Source: Planktothrix rubescens CCAP 1459/22
Lineage (GTDB): Bacteria; Cyanobacteriota; Cyanobacteriia; Cyanobacteriales; Microcoleaceae
Assembly: GCA_904830895.1 (NCBI GenBank)
Contig: LR882958.1
Coordinates: 1,172,001-1,236,000, forward strand
DNA length: 64,000 nt
Direction: 5' to 3'
Shown: positions 35,308 to 43,787 of the stretch, one piece after another
Numbering within the stretch: the stretch's first letter is position 1
How the letters are laid out: every line of letters begins with the position of its first letter
Program-made: the position numbers and the translations under genes
The notes under the pieces: model-generated
What the model was told of the DNA's origin: nothing
Databases searched by the model: none
The model's input: the letters and a program-made list of their open reading frames with translations, nothing else

Positions 35308-35792
35308 TACATGACTCCTTCATATCCCATATTCAGTTCTTGAGCTTGAATAGTAAGCTCATCAAGAGTTTTCCGTCGTGCTGCATCAACTCGATTTTTG
35401 TAGTCCATTAAATCTTGGTAACGCACCCTTCGGCGCGTACCCACTTTACGAAAAGGGATTTCTCCAGACTCCAGCAGTTGCACCAAATAGGGACGGGAAA
35501 CATTCAAAATGTCAGCAGCTTCTTGGGTGGTAAGTTCTGCTTGAATTGGAATCAGCGTTACAGCATTTCCCTTCGCCATCTGTGCCAAAATCTCAAGCAG
35601 TAGACGAAAAGCCTCAGCAGGTATGACAACAACTTCATCTTGACTGTCATCTTGCACAAGCTTGATGGTACGGGTACATCCATCTTGGTTGTTGATGTAC
35701 TGTGCTAAAGACGAGCTACTGGCTTGTGCAATCGTAGCTTCTTCTTCCGTAGGTAGAACAGACCGCAAGTTTGGAGCCTCTGTAAGTGTCAT
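35307..35792 (-). CDS. Excisionase-like HTH antitoxin partner of the broken PIN gene
   Basis: The 161-residue protein has a helical N-terminal region and a MerR/excisionase-type DNA-binding domain at about 88-140: LTTQEAADILNVSRPYLVQL then GEIPFRKVGTRRRVRYQDLM. Such proteins pair with PIN_3 toxins as antitoxin and repressor. Its stop overlaps the GTG start of the toxin remnant. It looks intact although the toxin is not. Confidence 0.85.
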   Translation of the reverse strand: MTLTEAPNLRSVLPTEEEATIAQASSSSLAQYINNQDGCTRTIKLVQDDSQDEVVVIPAEAFRLLLEILAQMAKGNAVTLIPIQAELTTQEAADILNVSRPYLVQLLESGEIPFRKVGTRRRVRYQDLMDYKNRVDAARRKTLDELTIQAQELNMGYEGVM

Positions 35793-35807
35793 TGATTCAG
35801 CCTCTCA

Positions 35808-36062
35808 CTATCTAAATAATTCTTGATGGAGGTTTTTAGACAGGTAAAAATCATGATTTTCCGCCCCGTCTTTTGGCAATTGACTTAAAACTTCTTCAGG
35901 AATATCTTTAATAATATCATCTGCTACTTCCCAAATGGGTTTATACGGTTTTTCTGTCGGTTTAACGGCTTGCTTAAGAGAGCGAATGAAATCTAATACC
36001 TCATCCAGTTGAGAAGAAGGAATTTGTTCTAATTCGTGTAGGATTATTTCTTTGGTTGTCAT
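35808..36062 (-). CDS. Putative DUF2281-like antitoxin
   Basis: The 84-residue protein MTTKEIILHELEQIPSSQLD continues EVLDFIRSLKQ and then IWEVADDIIKDIPEEVLSQL-PKDGAENHDFYL, a pattern common in cyanobacterial small antitoxin-like proteins. The final residues after HDFYL differ from what I expect (usually YG), so the end may be frameshifted. No toxin follows directly. Confidence 0.65.
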   Translation of the reverse strand: MTTKEIILHELEQIPSSQLDEVLDFIRSLKQAVKPTEKPYKPIWEVADDIIKDIPEEVLSQLPKDGAENHDFYLSKNLHQELFR

Positions 36063-36155
36063 AGTGTTTTTATTGATTAACGTAAGTTAATTATACCATC
36101 TTAGTAAATTGTATCAGAGGCGATCGCATTCCAACACATGAACCCAGTCAGAAAA

Positions 36156-36184
36156 GCGATCGCCATTTTTAAAATAGCGATCGC
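36156..36184. terminator. Paired HIP1 octamers
   Basis: GCGATCGC at 36156-36163 and 36177-36184 flank CATTTTTAAAATA and can form a long hairpin just past the end of the minus-strand gene at 36215. It resembles the arrangement after putA. A third octamer lies at 36119-36126. Confidence 0.4.
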
Positions 36185-36214
36185 TCTACACCCAACAAAA
36201 TTAATATTAGAATA

Positions 36215-36502
36215 TCAAATATCTCCAATATTACTATCAGGATCATTATTACTATCAGGAGCATCGACGAATAAAGCTGCAAAACCGCCAGGATCATCAT
36301 TACTATCAGGAGCATCGACGAATAAAGCTGAAAAACCGGCTATAACCGTAGTTACAGATACCAGAAATTTCCCCCCTAATCCTAGGATTACATTGAATGG
36401 AAATAAAACCCTTACTAAAATAGCTCCTAGCTCATTAAAAAAGCCTCTTACAAAAGCAAGAATAGATTCCTTAGCAACTTTTTCAGGAAATTTATCGTCC
36501 AT
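36215..36502 (-). CDS. Small membrane protein with duplicated acidic C-terminal motif
   Basis: The 95-residue protein MDDKFPEKVAKESILAFVRG has an amphipathic start, a hydrophobic segment (VILGLGGKFLVSVTTVIAGF) and a C-terminal tail with two copies of ALFVDAPDSNxDPG. A strong AAGGAG sits five bases before the ATG, which supports this strand over the opposite frame. It diverges from the two larger membrane genes at 36.8-38.6 kb and may belong with them. Function unknown. Confidence 0.68.
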   Translation of the reverse strand: MDDKFPEKVAKESILAFVRGFFNELGAILVRVLFPFNVILGLGGKFLVSVTTVIAGFSALFVDAPDSNDDPGGFAALFVDAPDSNNDPDSNIGDI

Positions 36503-36828
36503 AATTACTCCTTAATATTATTATCGAACCTGTTTGAGTTTAGTTTTTAATAACTGTATCAAAACTATATTGTGATTTCTGGAAAAAACGATAATGTTTT
36601 GGACAAAAGCTATTTTTTGCTAAACTCTTTAATATGCTAATATATAACTCTGGTTTTTGTCAACCGTATAAGTGCAGAAAATTTTATTCTGTCATCAATC
36701 CGTATAAACACATAAATTTTCTAATAAAGACTGTATTAAAAGTTGAATCTTAAATTTACTTGACATTTAGATAGATTATAAATAAAATATAGATTGATCA
36801 CCATTGATGATTAACCAGGGGTTTGATT
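36503..36828. other. AT-rich divergent control region
   Basis: This 326-bp gap separates the small minus-strand gene from the rightward pair. It is very AT-rich, with no gene, tRNA or strong hairpin. TATAAT-like boxes are too many to choose from. It probably holds both promoters of the module. Confidence 0.4.
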
Positions 36829-37650
36829 ATGAATGCTTTTATAAAAGCCGATTTAGAGTCTCTAAAAGACGAACAACTAAAAAATATTTTTAACAACCTT
36901 AATCTGATTAATGTTAATATTTTTCCTCCTAAACGACAGGAAATGATAGATAAGATTTACAGTTTTCTGCAAAACCATACTAAGTCTGTAAAAGGTCTTA
37001 AAAAAGTTGATGATCAAGACATTATTGATTGTTGGCAGGACTACATAACCTCTCTTTTGCAAAAAACACAGGAAAAAGATAATAATTTAAAGAAACAAAA
37101 AAAACTGATATTAGCAGAAATTTATAAGATTGATACAGTCCCAGAAATTAGTGAGCAATTAGCAGCGATCGCACGCAGTATTTTACTGTTTGTATTTCAA
37201 TCATTAGGAGAAAAAGAGCAAAAACAATTAATCAAAAAAATTCGGGAAGAAACTGCTGTTAAGTATCATTTCAAACTAGCCGATGGCATACTCAATAAAG
37301 CTTTGATTGAAGCCATTTTAGGCGGTGCTGCTCCAGTGGTTTTAGGTGCTGCACTACCTATAGTCGCTGGTTTCTTATTTAACTATTTAGCAGCAGGTTT
37401 CCTATTCACTGTTGTACTCCCGGCTATTTTAGGTGTTTTGGGGATCAACTTAGCTGCATTCATAGGAGGTTTAGGAGTTGTAGCAGGCCCTATTGGATGG
37501 GGAATTGCTGGTGGTGTTGGTTTAGTGGCAACATTATTAGCAGGTTCTAAGTTTTTTAAGCAAAGAGATGAAGTATTATTGATAATGACAATACTTTTTA
37601 TCTATACTAGCATATATCAAAACGGAATGCTCACATTACCAGGAAATTAA
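36829..37650 (+). CDS. YaaW-like membrane protein
   Basis: The 273-residue protein has a helical soluble half (MNAFIKADLESLKDEQLKNI; charged helices to about 165) and a hydrophobic Gly/Ala-rich half with three or four membrane helices, including LAAFIGGLGVVAGPIGWGIA. The AGPIGW motif and the LSEEEQ-like helix (FQSLGEKEQKQLIKKI) resemble the E. coli YaaW / UPF0174 family, of unknown function. ATG 36829 is used, nine bases after AGGGG. It is followed after 4 bp by the next gene. Confidence 0.65.
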   Translation: MNAFIKADLESLKDEQLKNIFNNLNLINVNIFPPKRQEMIDKIYSFLQNHTKSVKGLKKVDDQDIIDCWQDYITSLLQKTQEKDNNLKKQKKLILAEIYKIDTVPEISEQLAAIARSILLFVFQSLGEKEQKQLIKKIREETAVKYHFKLADGILNKALIEAILGGAAPVVLGAALPIVAGFLFNYLAAGFLFTVVLPAILGVLGINLAAFIGGLGVVAGPIGWGIAGGVGLVATLLAGSKFFKQRDEVLLIMTILFIYTSIYQNGMLTLPGN

Positions 37651-37654
37651 TAAT

Positions 37655-38611
37655 ATGAATAATATGTATGACGAGCTTTTAAAACAATTGACTCAACTGA
37701 ATCATTTAGGAGAGGTAACGATTAATTTTGCTAGTGGTATTGCTAGGAATACTGCTACTCAGGAAGTTATTGCTCATGTCGAGCAAATCTTAGCTTGTAG
37801 TGATGTGGCGACCTATGCGGAAATTGTACTATCGTCTGCTGGGACTGTAATTGTTAATTCCATTGATATCAAAAAAACCTTGACTCTTGTTAAACAAATT
37901 CATAGTTTATCTGGGATTAATATTGCTCTATCAGGAATGAATTTAGGCGTTAATTTAGTCGGTTATTATCTAATTAGCTCCAAGTTAGAAAACCTTGATA
38001 AACAATTATTTATTGTTCAAAATCAAATAGAAAGCTTAATCAAACATGAACAGCGTCAACTTTTATCCGAGAGTAAATTCTTAATTAAACATTCATTAAG
38101 CTTAATTCAGCTTTTAGAAGATTATGGGCTGAGTGAAAATACAGCTATAGATATAGAAAAATTATTAAATAAACAGGAAACTCATCTAAGAGACTTAATT
38201 AGCCGTCACAATAATCGAGAGCAAATCAGCTTATCCTTAGATCAGATTTATATTATCTACTCAGCTTATATAAATTTATTCAAAGCTTATCTGACAGCGA
38301 TTTACTTAAAACAGCAAAATCTAACTAGACAGAAAAATCGGATTCAAGAAGCTCGTGAAATTAATAATCTTTTATTGTCTAAAGCCATTTTATATTTTAT
38401 TTATCAAGAATGTTTATTTAATCCTCGAAAGATTTTAACTGAATCAGAGATACAAGAGGTTATTACTTTGTATCAATTATATTGCCAGAGTTATACTGAT
38501 AATCTCAAAAATCATTATGATTTTTTAATAAAAACTCCTTTAGATAAGTATCAAGATTTTCAGCAAAAAACCAATAATGCTTATCAGCCTATGATTTGGA
38601 TTAAGCATTGA
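37655..38611 (+). CDS. Hypothetical coiled-coil protein with a hydrophobic segment
   Basis: This 318-residue protein is not recognised. After a helical start, residues about 90-120 are hydrophobic (SGINIALSGMNLGVNLVGYY), followed by coiled-coil-like helices (ISSKLENLDKQLFIVQNQIE) and long helices rich in Leu, Gln and Lys. It is only 4 bp after the YaaW-like gene and surely cotranscribed. The pattern of soluble helices and one membrane hairpin resembles pore or membrane-remodelling proteins, but that is speculation. Confidence 0.62.
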   Translation: MNNMYDELLKQLTQLNHLGEVTINFASGIARNTATQEVIAHVEQILACSDVATYAEIVLSSAGTVIVNSIDIKKTLTLVKQIHSLSGINIALSGMNLGVNLVGYYLISSKLENLDKQLFIVQNQIESLIKHEQRQLLSESKFLIKHSLSLIQLLEDYGLSENTAIDIEKLLNKQETHLRDLISRHNNREQISLSLDQIYIIYSAYINLFKAYLTAIYLKQQNLTRQKNRIQEAREINNLLLSKAILYFIYQECLFNPRKILTESEIQEVITLYQLYCQSYTDNLKNHYDFLIKTPLDKYQDFQQKTNNAYQPMIWIKH

Positions 38612-38615
38612 GTTA

Positions 38616-38963
38616 TTGCACAAACACAATGATTTACCCAACCACCAAAAACCAGGCGTATTATTTATTGGTGTTAACGATGATGGAACTTGTGCCAATA
38701 TCAGCGTTACTGACGAACTGTTGCGAACGCTCTCTGATATGCGCTCGGATGGCAATATCCTCCCTTTTCCCAGCATAACCGTGCAAAAGCGAACTTTAGC
38801 AGGTTGTGAGTTAGCTGTTGTGATTGTAAAACCGTCAGATGCTCCCCCCGTTCGCTTCAACGGACGAGTTTGGGTGCGAGTAGGGCCACGTCGCGCCACT
38901 GCTACCCATGAATGGGAGATAAGTTTTTTTCGAGATAAAGAGTTAACAGATAACTTGTCATAA
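38616..38963 (+). pseudogene. AlbA_2 (Schlafen-like) ATP-binding domain fragment
   Basis: The frame encodes HNDLPNHQKPGVLFIGVNDD, SVTDELLRTLSDMRSDGNIL and PPVRFNGRVWVRVGPRRATA, the AlbA_2/divergent-AAA-4 signature. The N-terminus is cut by the end of the previous gene, and after GPRRATATHEWE the frame loses similarity and stops. No start codon is suitable. It is a relic of a transcription-regulator-like gene of 400-500 residues. Confidence 0.8.
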
Positions 38964-39118
38964 TCAATTATCCGAAAAAAGTAATTGAATAAAAAAATCG
39001 ACCCAAAAATCTGTCTAAGAATGACAGAGAGATTCATAACTAAAAAAGTAATAGCAATTGCCGTTTCGGAAGTATGAGCTAGTTTATTCATACAGCAACC
39101 GGAAGATTAGGGGCGACC

Positions 39119-39187
39119 AGTTCCCCCGTTTTCAAGCAGGTTAGGGGGGATAAATTCCCCCATTTTTAACGGGGTTAGGGGGGATCA
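39119..39187. repeat. C-run/G-run palindromic repeat
   Basis: Alternating TTCCCCC and TTAGGGGGGAT blocks form nested hairpins, related to the units at 26.92 and 43.82 kb. Together with the flanks this gap of 269 bp contains no gene. Confidence 0.7.
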
Positions 39188-39232
39188 GTTATTGAAACAT
39201 AGTATCGAACAGTTGTCACAATTCGACATTGA

Positions 39233-39658
39233 TTACTCCGTAAAGCTTGGCGAATAAATAAAGCGGTTTGGTTGTGTAATAGTTCTTCCCACCAATAGCG
39301 GGTAACAATTAAAAGAAGCCGCCGCCACCAACCCAGCGTGCAGTCCGAGGTTTTCCTTCGCTACTAAATAGGCACTTCCACCTTGAGGGTAAGCGCGAAT
39401 CGTTTGACGATAGGATAAGGTAATTACAAACAACAGTAAAATGATTCCCCCGGCAATGGGCAGAGACAGTCCTAAAGCACTACTTCCGGCGGCCACTAAA
39501 ACCAAGAGAATTTCTTCCGTTGCGTAGGCCACAGAAGACAACGCATCAGAGGCTAAAATTGCTAAGGCGGCAAAGTTTGTTAGTCTTTCCTGGGCGTAGG
39601 CACTGGTTGGTAAGGGTTTCCCTAGTAGAAAACGATTAATTTGAGATAGGGTTGGCAT
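39233..39658 (-). pseudogene. APC-family permease, N-terminal fragment
   Basis: The 141-residue frame starts MPTLSQINRFLLGKPLPTSA and has two or three membrane helices (AALAILASDALSSVAYATEE, LPIAGGIILLLFVITLSYRQ, then AYPQGGSAYLVAKENLGLHA). Full members have 600 or more residues and about 12 helices. After GLVAAAS the sequence turns into unrelated residues and stops, so the gene has lost most of its length. Confidence 0.85.
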
Positions 39659-39882
39659 AAAGACCTAAAGGGATAAAAACTTAACTAACAGCAGGGAAGT
39701 CCCTCGGTGTATTTAGAGGGGATGTCTCGGAGCGCTGGCGCGGAGTACCCCGATTAAATCACCGCTCCCGATGAAATGCTCGTCGGACTCCGTACCTCCG
39801 TCCGACAATTATACTTCGGGTAACATATCATCTAAGTGTTGAAATAATCTATACTAGAAACAGGTCGAAAAGGAAGTTTTCA

Positions 39883-40053
39883 ATGCAACTAACGTACAAA
39901 TACCGCCTTAAACCCACAAAAGCCCAAGTTGTAACGATCACTGCTCACCTAGAACTCTGCCGGAGGCAGTACAACTACCGCTTAGGTGAAAGATTTAGAT
40001 GGTGGGAATCCACAAGGACACCTATCAATGCTTGTCCTTATAAAAGTAAATAA
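39883..40053 (+). pseudogene. TnpB (IS200/IS605 OrfB) N-terminal fragment
   Basis: ATG 39883 opens a 56-residue frame MQLTYKYRLKPTKAQVVTIT, then LELCRRQYNYRLGERFRWWE, the start of TnpB proteins, ending at TAA 40051-40053 after unrelated residues. The RuvC nuclease part is absent. The 220 bp before it include GC-rich hairpins (39.72-39.81 kb) that could be an IS end. The whole gap 39659-40077 holds only this relic. Confidence 0.85.
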
Positions 40054-40077
40054 AATTATTAAGAGAAAACAAATTTT

Positions 40078-40401
40078 TTAAAGGGTCTGAGTTTGTGCAG
40101 CAATCCAGTCTAAATAACCTACTAAACCATTAACAATAGGTAAAGCGATAACTTCAGGTACTTCATAGGAGTGAAGTTGTTTAACCCTTATGGTTAAAGG
40201 CTCAAATTTTCTGAGATCCGTTTTAATAATTAATTGCCATTCATCTGCTCGGCATAATTTTGATTCCCAGGTATAAATAGAATGAATTGGCATTAAACTT
40301 ACGCAGGCTGCTAGTTTTTCTTCCACTAACACTTGAGCAATTTTTTCCGCTTCCAAACGAGAACTTGCCGTAACAAAAACCACAGTATAATCTGTTTCCA
40401 T
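40078..40401 (-). CDS. cutA: CutA1 divalent-cation tolerance protein
   Basis: The 107-residue protein METDYTVVFVTASSRLEAEK has the CutA features KLAACVSLMPIHSIYTWESK, WQLIIKT and SYEVPEVIALPI. CutA forms a very stable trimer; it was linked to copper tolerance but its role is unclear. Complete. Confidence 0.95.
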   Translation of the reverse strand: METDYTVVFVTASSRLEAEKIAQVLVEEKLAACVSLMPIHSIYTWESKLCRADEWQLIIKTDLRKFEPLTIRVKQLHSYEVPEVIALPIVNGLVGYLDWIAAQTQTL

Positions 40402-40428
40402 GAATGCGCCGTTAAATCTGAATTTTAA

Positions 40429-41337
40429 TTATCCTAACTCAAGTTCACACTTCTGAGTATGAGCTTGATATAAATTAGAGCAGGTCATCGCTAAATCCAG
40501 ATAAAGTTTTAAAGATTGCGGTAATTGCGCTCCTTGGAATTGAGTATTTTCAAGGTTAGCTCCCAATAATGACGCATCTCTTAAATCCGCATCTCTCAAG
40601 TCTGTTTGTGATAAATTTGCCCAGTTTAAATTTGCCCACATTAGACTAGCCTGTTCTAAATTAGCTCCGGTTAAATCAGCTTTAGTTAACCTAATACCTC
40701 GCATTTGAGCTTGACTTAGATTAGCATTTATCAGGTTTGCCTCCTCTAAATCAGCCCCATTCATTCTAGCTTCATGCAGATTAACACCCTCAAGATTAAC
40801 GCAACTTAATTTAATCCCATTTAAGTAGGCTCTTTGTAAATTAACTCCCGTTAATTCCGCCCCAAATAAATTAGCCCCACTGAGTTTTGCCGCCACTAAA
40901 TTTGCCCATTTTAAATTAACTCCGGTTAAGTTTGTTTCTCTTAAATTCGAGAATGGCAAGTTAGCCGAGCATAAATTAGCATTCGGTAAGCTGGCGCGTC
41001 TTAAATTAGCTCCGGCTAAAGTTGCACCGCTTAAATTAGCATTGGGAAGTTTAGCTTTAACCAAAAAAGCCCCCGTCAAATTGGCTTTAGTTAAGTTTGC
41101 ATCCCCCCCTTGTGCCTCATTCATTTTGGCATAACTCAAATTCACTCGATGCAAACACGCCCCATTGAATTTAACCCGACTCAGGAAGGCTCGACTCAAG
41201 TTGGCTCCCGTTAGGTTAGCTCCCGAAAGGTTAACCCCAATCAAAATTACCCCGGATAGGTCTGCTCCTTCGAGGTCTACCTCCGTAAACTCTCTTTCCC
41301 CTTCTTCGTATTCCCTCAACAGTTGACTGACTTCCAT
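40429..41337 (-). CDS. Pentapeptide repeat protein
   Basis: The 302-residue protein has a short N-terminal helix (MEVSQLLREYEEGEREFTEV) and then about 45 tandem A(D/N)LxX units forming a right-handed beta-helix, ending with a helical cap (SLKLYLDLAMTCSNLYQ) and CELELG. Such proteins are abundant in cyanobacteria, usually of unknown function. No signal peptide. Confidence 0.92.
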   Translation of the reverse strand: MEVSQLLREYEEGEREFTEVDLEGADLSGVILIGVNLSGANLTGANLSRAFLSRVKFNGACLHRVNLSYAKMNEAQGGDANLTKANLTGAFLVKAKLPNANLSGATLAGANLRRASLPNANLCSANLPFSNLRETNLTGVNLKWANLVAAKLSGANLFGAELTGVNLQRAYLNGIKLSCVNLEGVNLHEARMNGADLEEANLINANLSQAQMRGIRLTKADLTGANLEQASLMWANLNWANLSQTDLRDADLRDASLLGANLENTQFQGAQLPQSLKLYLDLAMTCSNLYQAHTQKCELELG

Positions 41338-41512
41338 GGGTGTCTCACTCCAGTTACTTCTGCTGCTATTTTCAATATAACCATAAAATCTTAATAAAGT
41401 TTTTATATTTTTGTGTTTAACATTTTTTAATAATTTAATTTTGGCAATCGGGTTCCATTATTTTTGATTTAGTTTAATAGGCTGTTAATCTTCTAAATAG
41501 GGTATGTAGAAA

Positions 41513-42439
41513 CTAAGTGAACAGACTTAAATTTAGGGTTTTAACTATTTTTTCCAGAAAAAATAAACCTCCGATCGAATTTCCTTGGGGATCAAGGGGT
41601 GGACTGTAACAAGCGATCGCTCCCTGTAGGGGAATAATTGACAATACCGCCCCACTCACCCCCGATTTAGTTGGGATTCCCAACTTCAGCGCAAAATGTC
41701 CCGATGTTTCGTATAACCCACAGGTGATCATTAAGGTTTTGACGATGCGAATGGCGCTTTCCCATTCCGGGTTAGTTGGTTGTAGCAATAACCAACCCAA
41801 TTTGGCTAAATCTGAAATTGTGGCCGATAAACAACAAATTTGGTTATAGGTATCTAAGGTAATATCGGGATGCTCCACATAACCCGCAGTCGCCAGGGTG
41901 GAAACCAGGGCCAGGTTTTTGGGATTGGGGGATGAACGCACGGACTCCAGAATATCCTGGTCTAAAACTAACTGACAATCGGCTAATTGATTTAACCAGG
42001 AACAGAGATACTGACAGCGAGTATCCGCATCCTGACCGGGAAGTAATCCAGCTAGGGCGATCGCCCCACTATTAATCATTGGATTACGCGGCCATCCGTG
42101 ATCGGATTGTAGCTGTTCGAGGGAATTAAACGGTTGATCGGAAGGCTGATCCCCCACTTGTTGGAAGACCCGCTCCTCCCCCAATTCCAGCAGTCGATTT
42201 AATAATAGAAAGCACTTGATCACACTCATCACGGGAAATCGGAGGGTTTGATTCCCCGCCCGATAAGATTGGCCCTGGAGCGTCAGGATTTTGACCCCGA
42301 ATTCCTGGGGGTTCACCTGGGCTAACTGGGGAATATAGCTGGGTAACTGGCCGAATTGACTCCGTTGTTGTCCTTCCTGAACCCAAGTATTGACCTGCTC
42401 CTGAGTTAACCTGTCTAATGGATTAAACTCCATATTCAC
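41513..42439 (-). CDS. glsA: Glutaminase
   Basis: The 308-residue enzyme hydrolyses glutamine to glutamate and ammonia. The serine beta-lactamase-like pair is Ser72 and Lys75 in MSVIKC; NSGAIAL, Tyr in YEHP-like TAGYVEHPD and GIPTKSGVSG complete the active site. A GTG at 42439 is the likely start, seven bases after GGAGGG; ATG 42433 is close behind. Full length for the family. Confidence 0.93.
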   Translation of the reverse strand: MNMEFNPLDRLTQEQVNTWVQEGQQRSQFGQLPSYIPQLAQVNPQEFGVKILTLQGQSYRAGNQTLRFPVMSVIKCFLLLNRLLELGEERVFQQVGDQPSDQPFNSLEQLQSDHGWPRNPMINSGAIALAGLLPGQDADTRCQYLCSWLNQLADCQLVLDQDILESVRSSPNPKNLALVSTLATAGYVEHPDITLDTYNQICCLSATISDLAKLGWLLLQPTNPEWESAIRIVKTLMITCGLYETSGHFALKLGIPTKSGVSGAVLSIIPLQGAIACYSPPLDPQGNSIGGLFFLEKIVKTLNLSLFT

Positions 42440-42591
42440 TGAGAATCCCTCCGAATTTGTTTTCTTTAGTCTAGCTTTGCGGGGAAGACTCCACCAAAAG
42501 CCCCGTCAAAAAAATTTTCCCAGCAAAGGCTTGACAAATAAAAAAAAAGCAGTAATAATAAAAATTGTCGCAAAAAAAAGAACGACAGCAA

Positions 42592-42665
42592 GGGACTGTA
42601 GTTCAATTGGTTAGAGCACCGCCCTGTCACGGCGGAAGTTGCGGGTTCGAGCCCCGTCAGTCCCG
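42592..42665 (+). tRNA. tRNA-Asp (GTC)
   Basis: The 74-base gene folds as a full cloverleaf: acceptor GGGACTG with CAGTCCC, anticodon stem CCGCC/GGCGG with loop CTGTCAC giving anticodon GTC, and the T-arm GCGGGTTCGAGCCCCGT. The discriminator base is G and CCA is not encoded. It lies 153 bp upstream of and opposite to glsA. Confidence 0.96.
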
Positions 42666-42683
42666 TTCTAAAGTTAATAATCA

Positions 42684-42747
42684 AGAAACCGGGTTTCTAA
42701 TTAAGTTAATTGCTACAAATCAAGATATCTTGAGAAACCCGGTTTCT
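42684..42747. repeat. Inverted pair of AGAAACC-GGTTTCT repeats after tRNA-Asp
   Basis: AGAAACCGGGTTTCT (42684-42698) and AGAAACCCGGTTTCT (42733-42747) form an inverted pair 34 bases apart, each itself palindromic. This family also occurs at 7.30, 7.35, 9.86, 9.91 and 43.21 kb. The second copy supplies the last codons of the antidote-like gene. Confidence 0.88.
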
Positions 42748-43082
42748 GATTCCTCAACTTCTGTAATATATTCTTTAACATGAATTGAAATCTCAAATCC
42801 CAAACTATTCAATAACTCAATAAAACCATAAATTTCAGCACAACCTGATTTTGTTAACAGGTGATTAAGTTTTTCATAACATAATTTGGCTTCGTTTGAT
42901 AAATCTTGATTTTGATATTTTGCTTCAATTACCTTAGCGATCGCATTTTTCAATAATTCAGGTTCGGGGTTTTCTTCTTCTAATATTGCGGTCAAAAAAC
43001 CCGCAGCGTGTTCAGAATTTTTCAGCTTTTCAATGATAAAATCCTGATAGGGTTTAGAAGTTGGTATTTTAATGTTTGTCAT
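42720..43082 (-). CDS. HigA-like addiction-module antidote protein
   Basis: The 120-residue protein [20 protein letters not shown] continues [20 protein letters not shown] and [13 protein letters not shown], the N-terminal pattern of the 'probable addiction module antidote' family. The helix-turn-helix usually expected later is weak here ([19 protein letters not shown]). The final residues [10 protein letters not shown] are encoded by the AGAAACCCGGTTTCT repeat, so the C-terminus was altered by it. No HigB toxin is adjacent. Confidence 0.7.
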   Translation of the reverse strand: MTNIKIPTSKPYQDFIIEKLKNSEHAAGFLTAILEEENPEPELLKNAIAKVIEAKYQNQDLSNEAKLCYEKLNHLLTKSGCAEIYGFIELLNSLGFEISIHVKEYITEVEESETGFLKIS

Positions 43083-43290
43083 AATCTTTCCAATACTCCT
43101 GAGCTTTCTGAACTCATAAACCCCTGCTCCTACAAAACGGTAATCTCCTAAATTACCTAACGCAATTCGTTCTATCCTTTATTATCAAATCCCCCAATGC
43201 GATCGCAATACCCAAAGAAACCCGGTTTCTGAAAGCGATCGCAAATTGCCAAAAGACTTGATAACTAGGGTTTATTGCCTTCAATATAGA

Positions 43291-43512
43291 TTACAGTAAT
43301 TGTAAAAAATCATCAACACTTAATCCAGCCCCTCTAATAATTGATCTTAAAGTTCCTTTATCCAGTTCGGAATGATTTGGAACAACGACTTGTGTTAAAG
43401 GTTCATTACGTCTGAGAATCAGATGGCTACCTTGTTGTCGTCTCAAATAAAAACCTACTTTCTCTAAAGCTTTAACACATTCCTTACCTGAAATTCTAGG
43501 CAATTTACTCAT
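43291..43512 (-). CDS. hicA: HicA-family toxin
   Basis: The 73-residue protein MSKLPRISGKECVKALEKVG has the catalytic His in RQQGSHLIL and PNHSELDKGTLRSIIR. It degrades mRNA and is held inactive by the HicB upstream, which it overlaps by 4 bp. Intact. Confidence 0.93.
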   Translation of the reverse strand: MSKLPRISGKECVKALEKVGFYLRRQQGSHLILRRNEPLTQVVVPNHSELDKGTLRSIIRGAGLSVDDFLQLL

Positions 43513-43727
43513 ACCACTAATAGTAAATTTTCTAAAGTCTCAACATTTTCGAGGGGTACAGGTAAACCATCTTCTTCTAAAGCTAGAATATAGCCTTGAA
43601 TTGCTTCTTTAATATTGATTAATGCTTCTTCTTGGGTTTTTCCCTGACTCACACAACCGGGTAAACTCGGACATTCAACAACCCAGTAACCATCCTCACC
43701 GGAATAAATTGTTACTCGTCTAATCAT
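43509..43727 (-). CDS. hicB: HicB-family antitoxin
   Basis: The 72-residue protein from ATG 43727 (GTG 43733 also possible) has GEDGYWVVECPSLPGCVSQG and EEALINIKEAIQGYILALEE. First gene of the hicB-hicA pair. Its core is nearly the same as that of the orphan HicB at 33.6 kb. Confidence 0.92.
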   Translation of the reverse strand: MIRRVTIYSGEDGYWVVECPSLPGCVSQGKTQEEALINIKEAIQGYILALEEDGLPVPLENVETLENLLLVV

Positions 43728-43787
43728 AATCACAGCAATTAATAATATTGTTTCCTGGTTTTAGAATAACAGAAATTTTTCTATATC

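Noticed and set aside
36138-36515. Plus-strand frame of 125 codons opposite the small membrane gene
   Set aside because: It lacks a ribosome site and has biased composition, while the minus-strand frame has AAGGAG at proper distance and a membrane-protein pattern.
38540-39091. 183-codon minus-strand frame opposite the AlbA_2 fragment
   Set aside because: The opposite strand has clear AlbA_2 similarity; this frame is its shadow.
39720-39815. Omega RNA of the TnpB element
   Set aside because: These GC-rich hairpins lie before the TnpB start, whereas guide RNAs of this family come from the 3' end, which is missing.
42592-42747. tRNA-Asp as attachment site of an integrated element
   Set aside because: No integrase gene and no duplicate of the tRNA 3' end is found in the window; the following repeats belong to a dispersed family.
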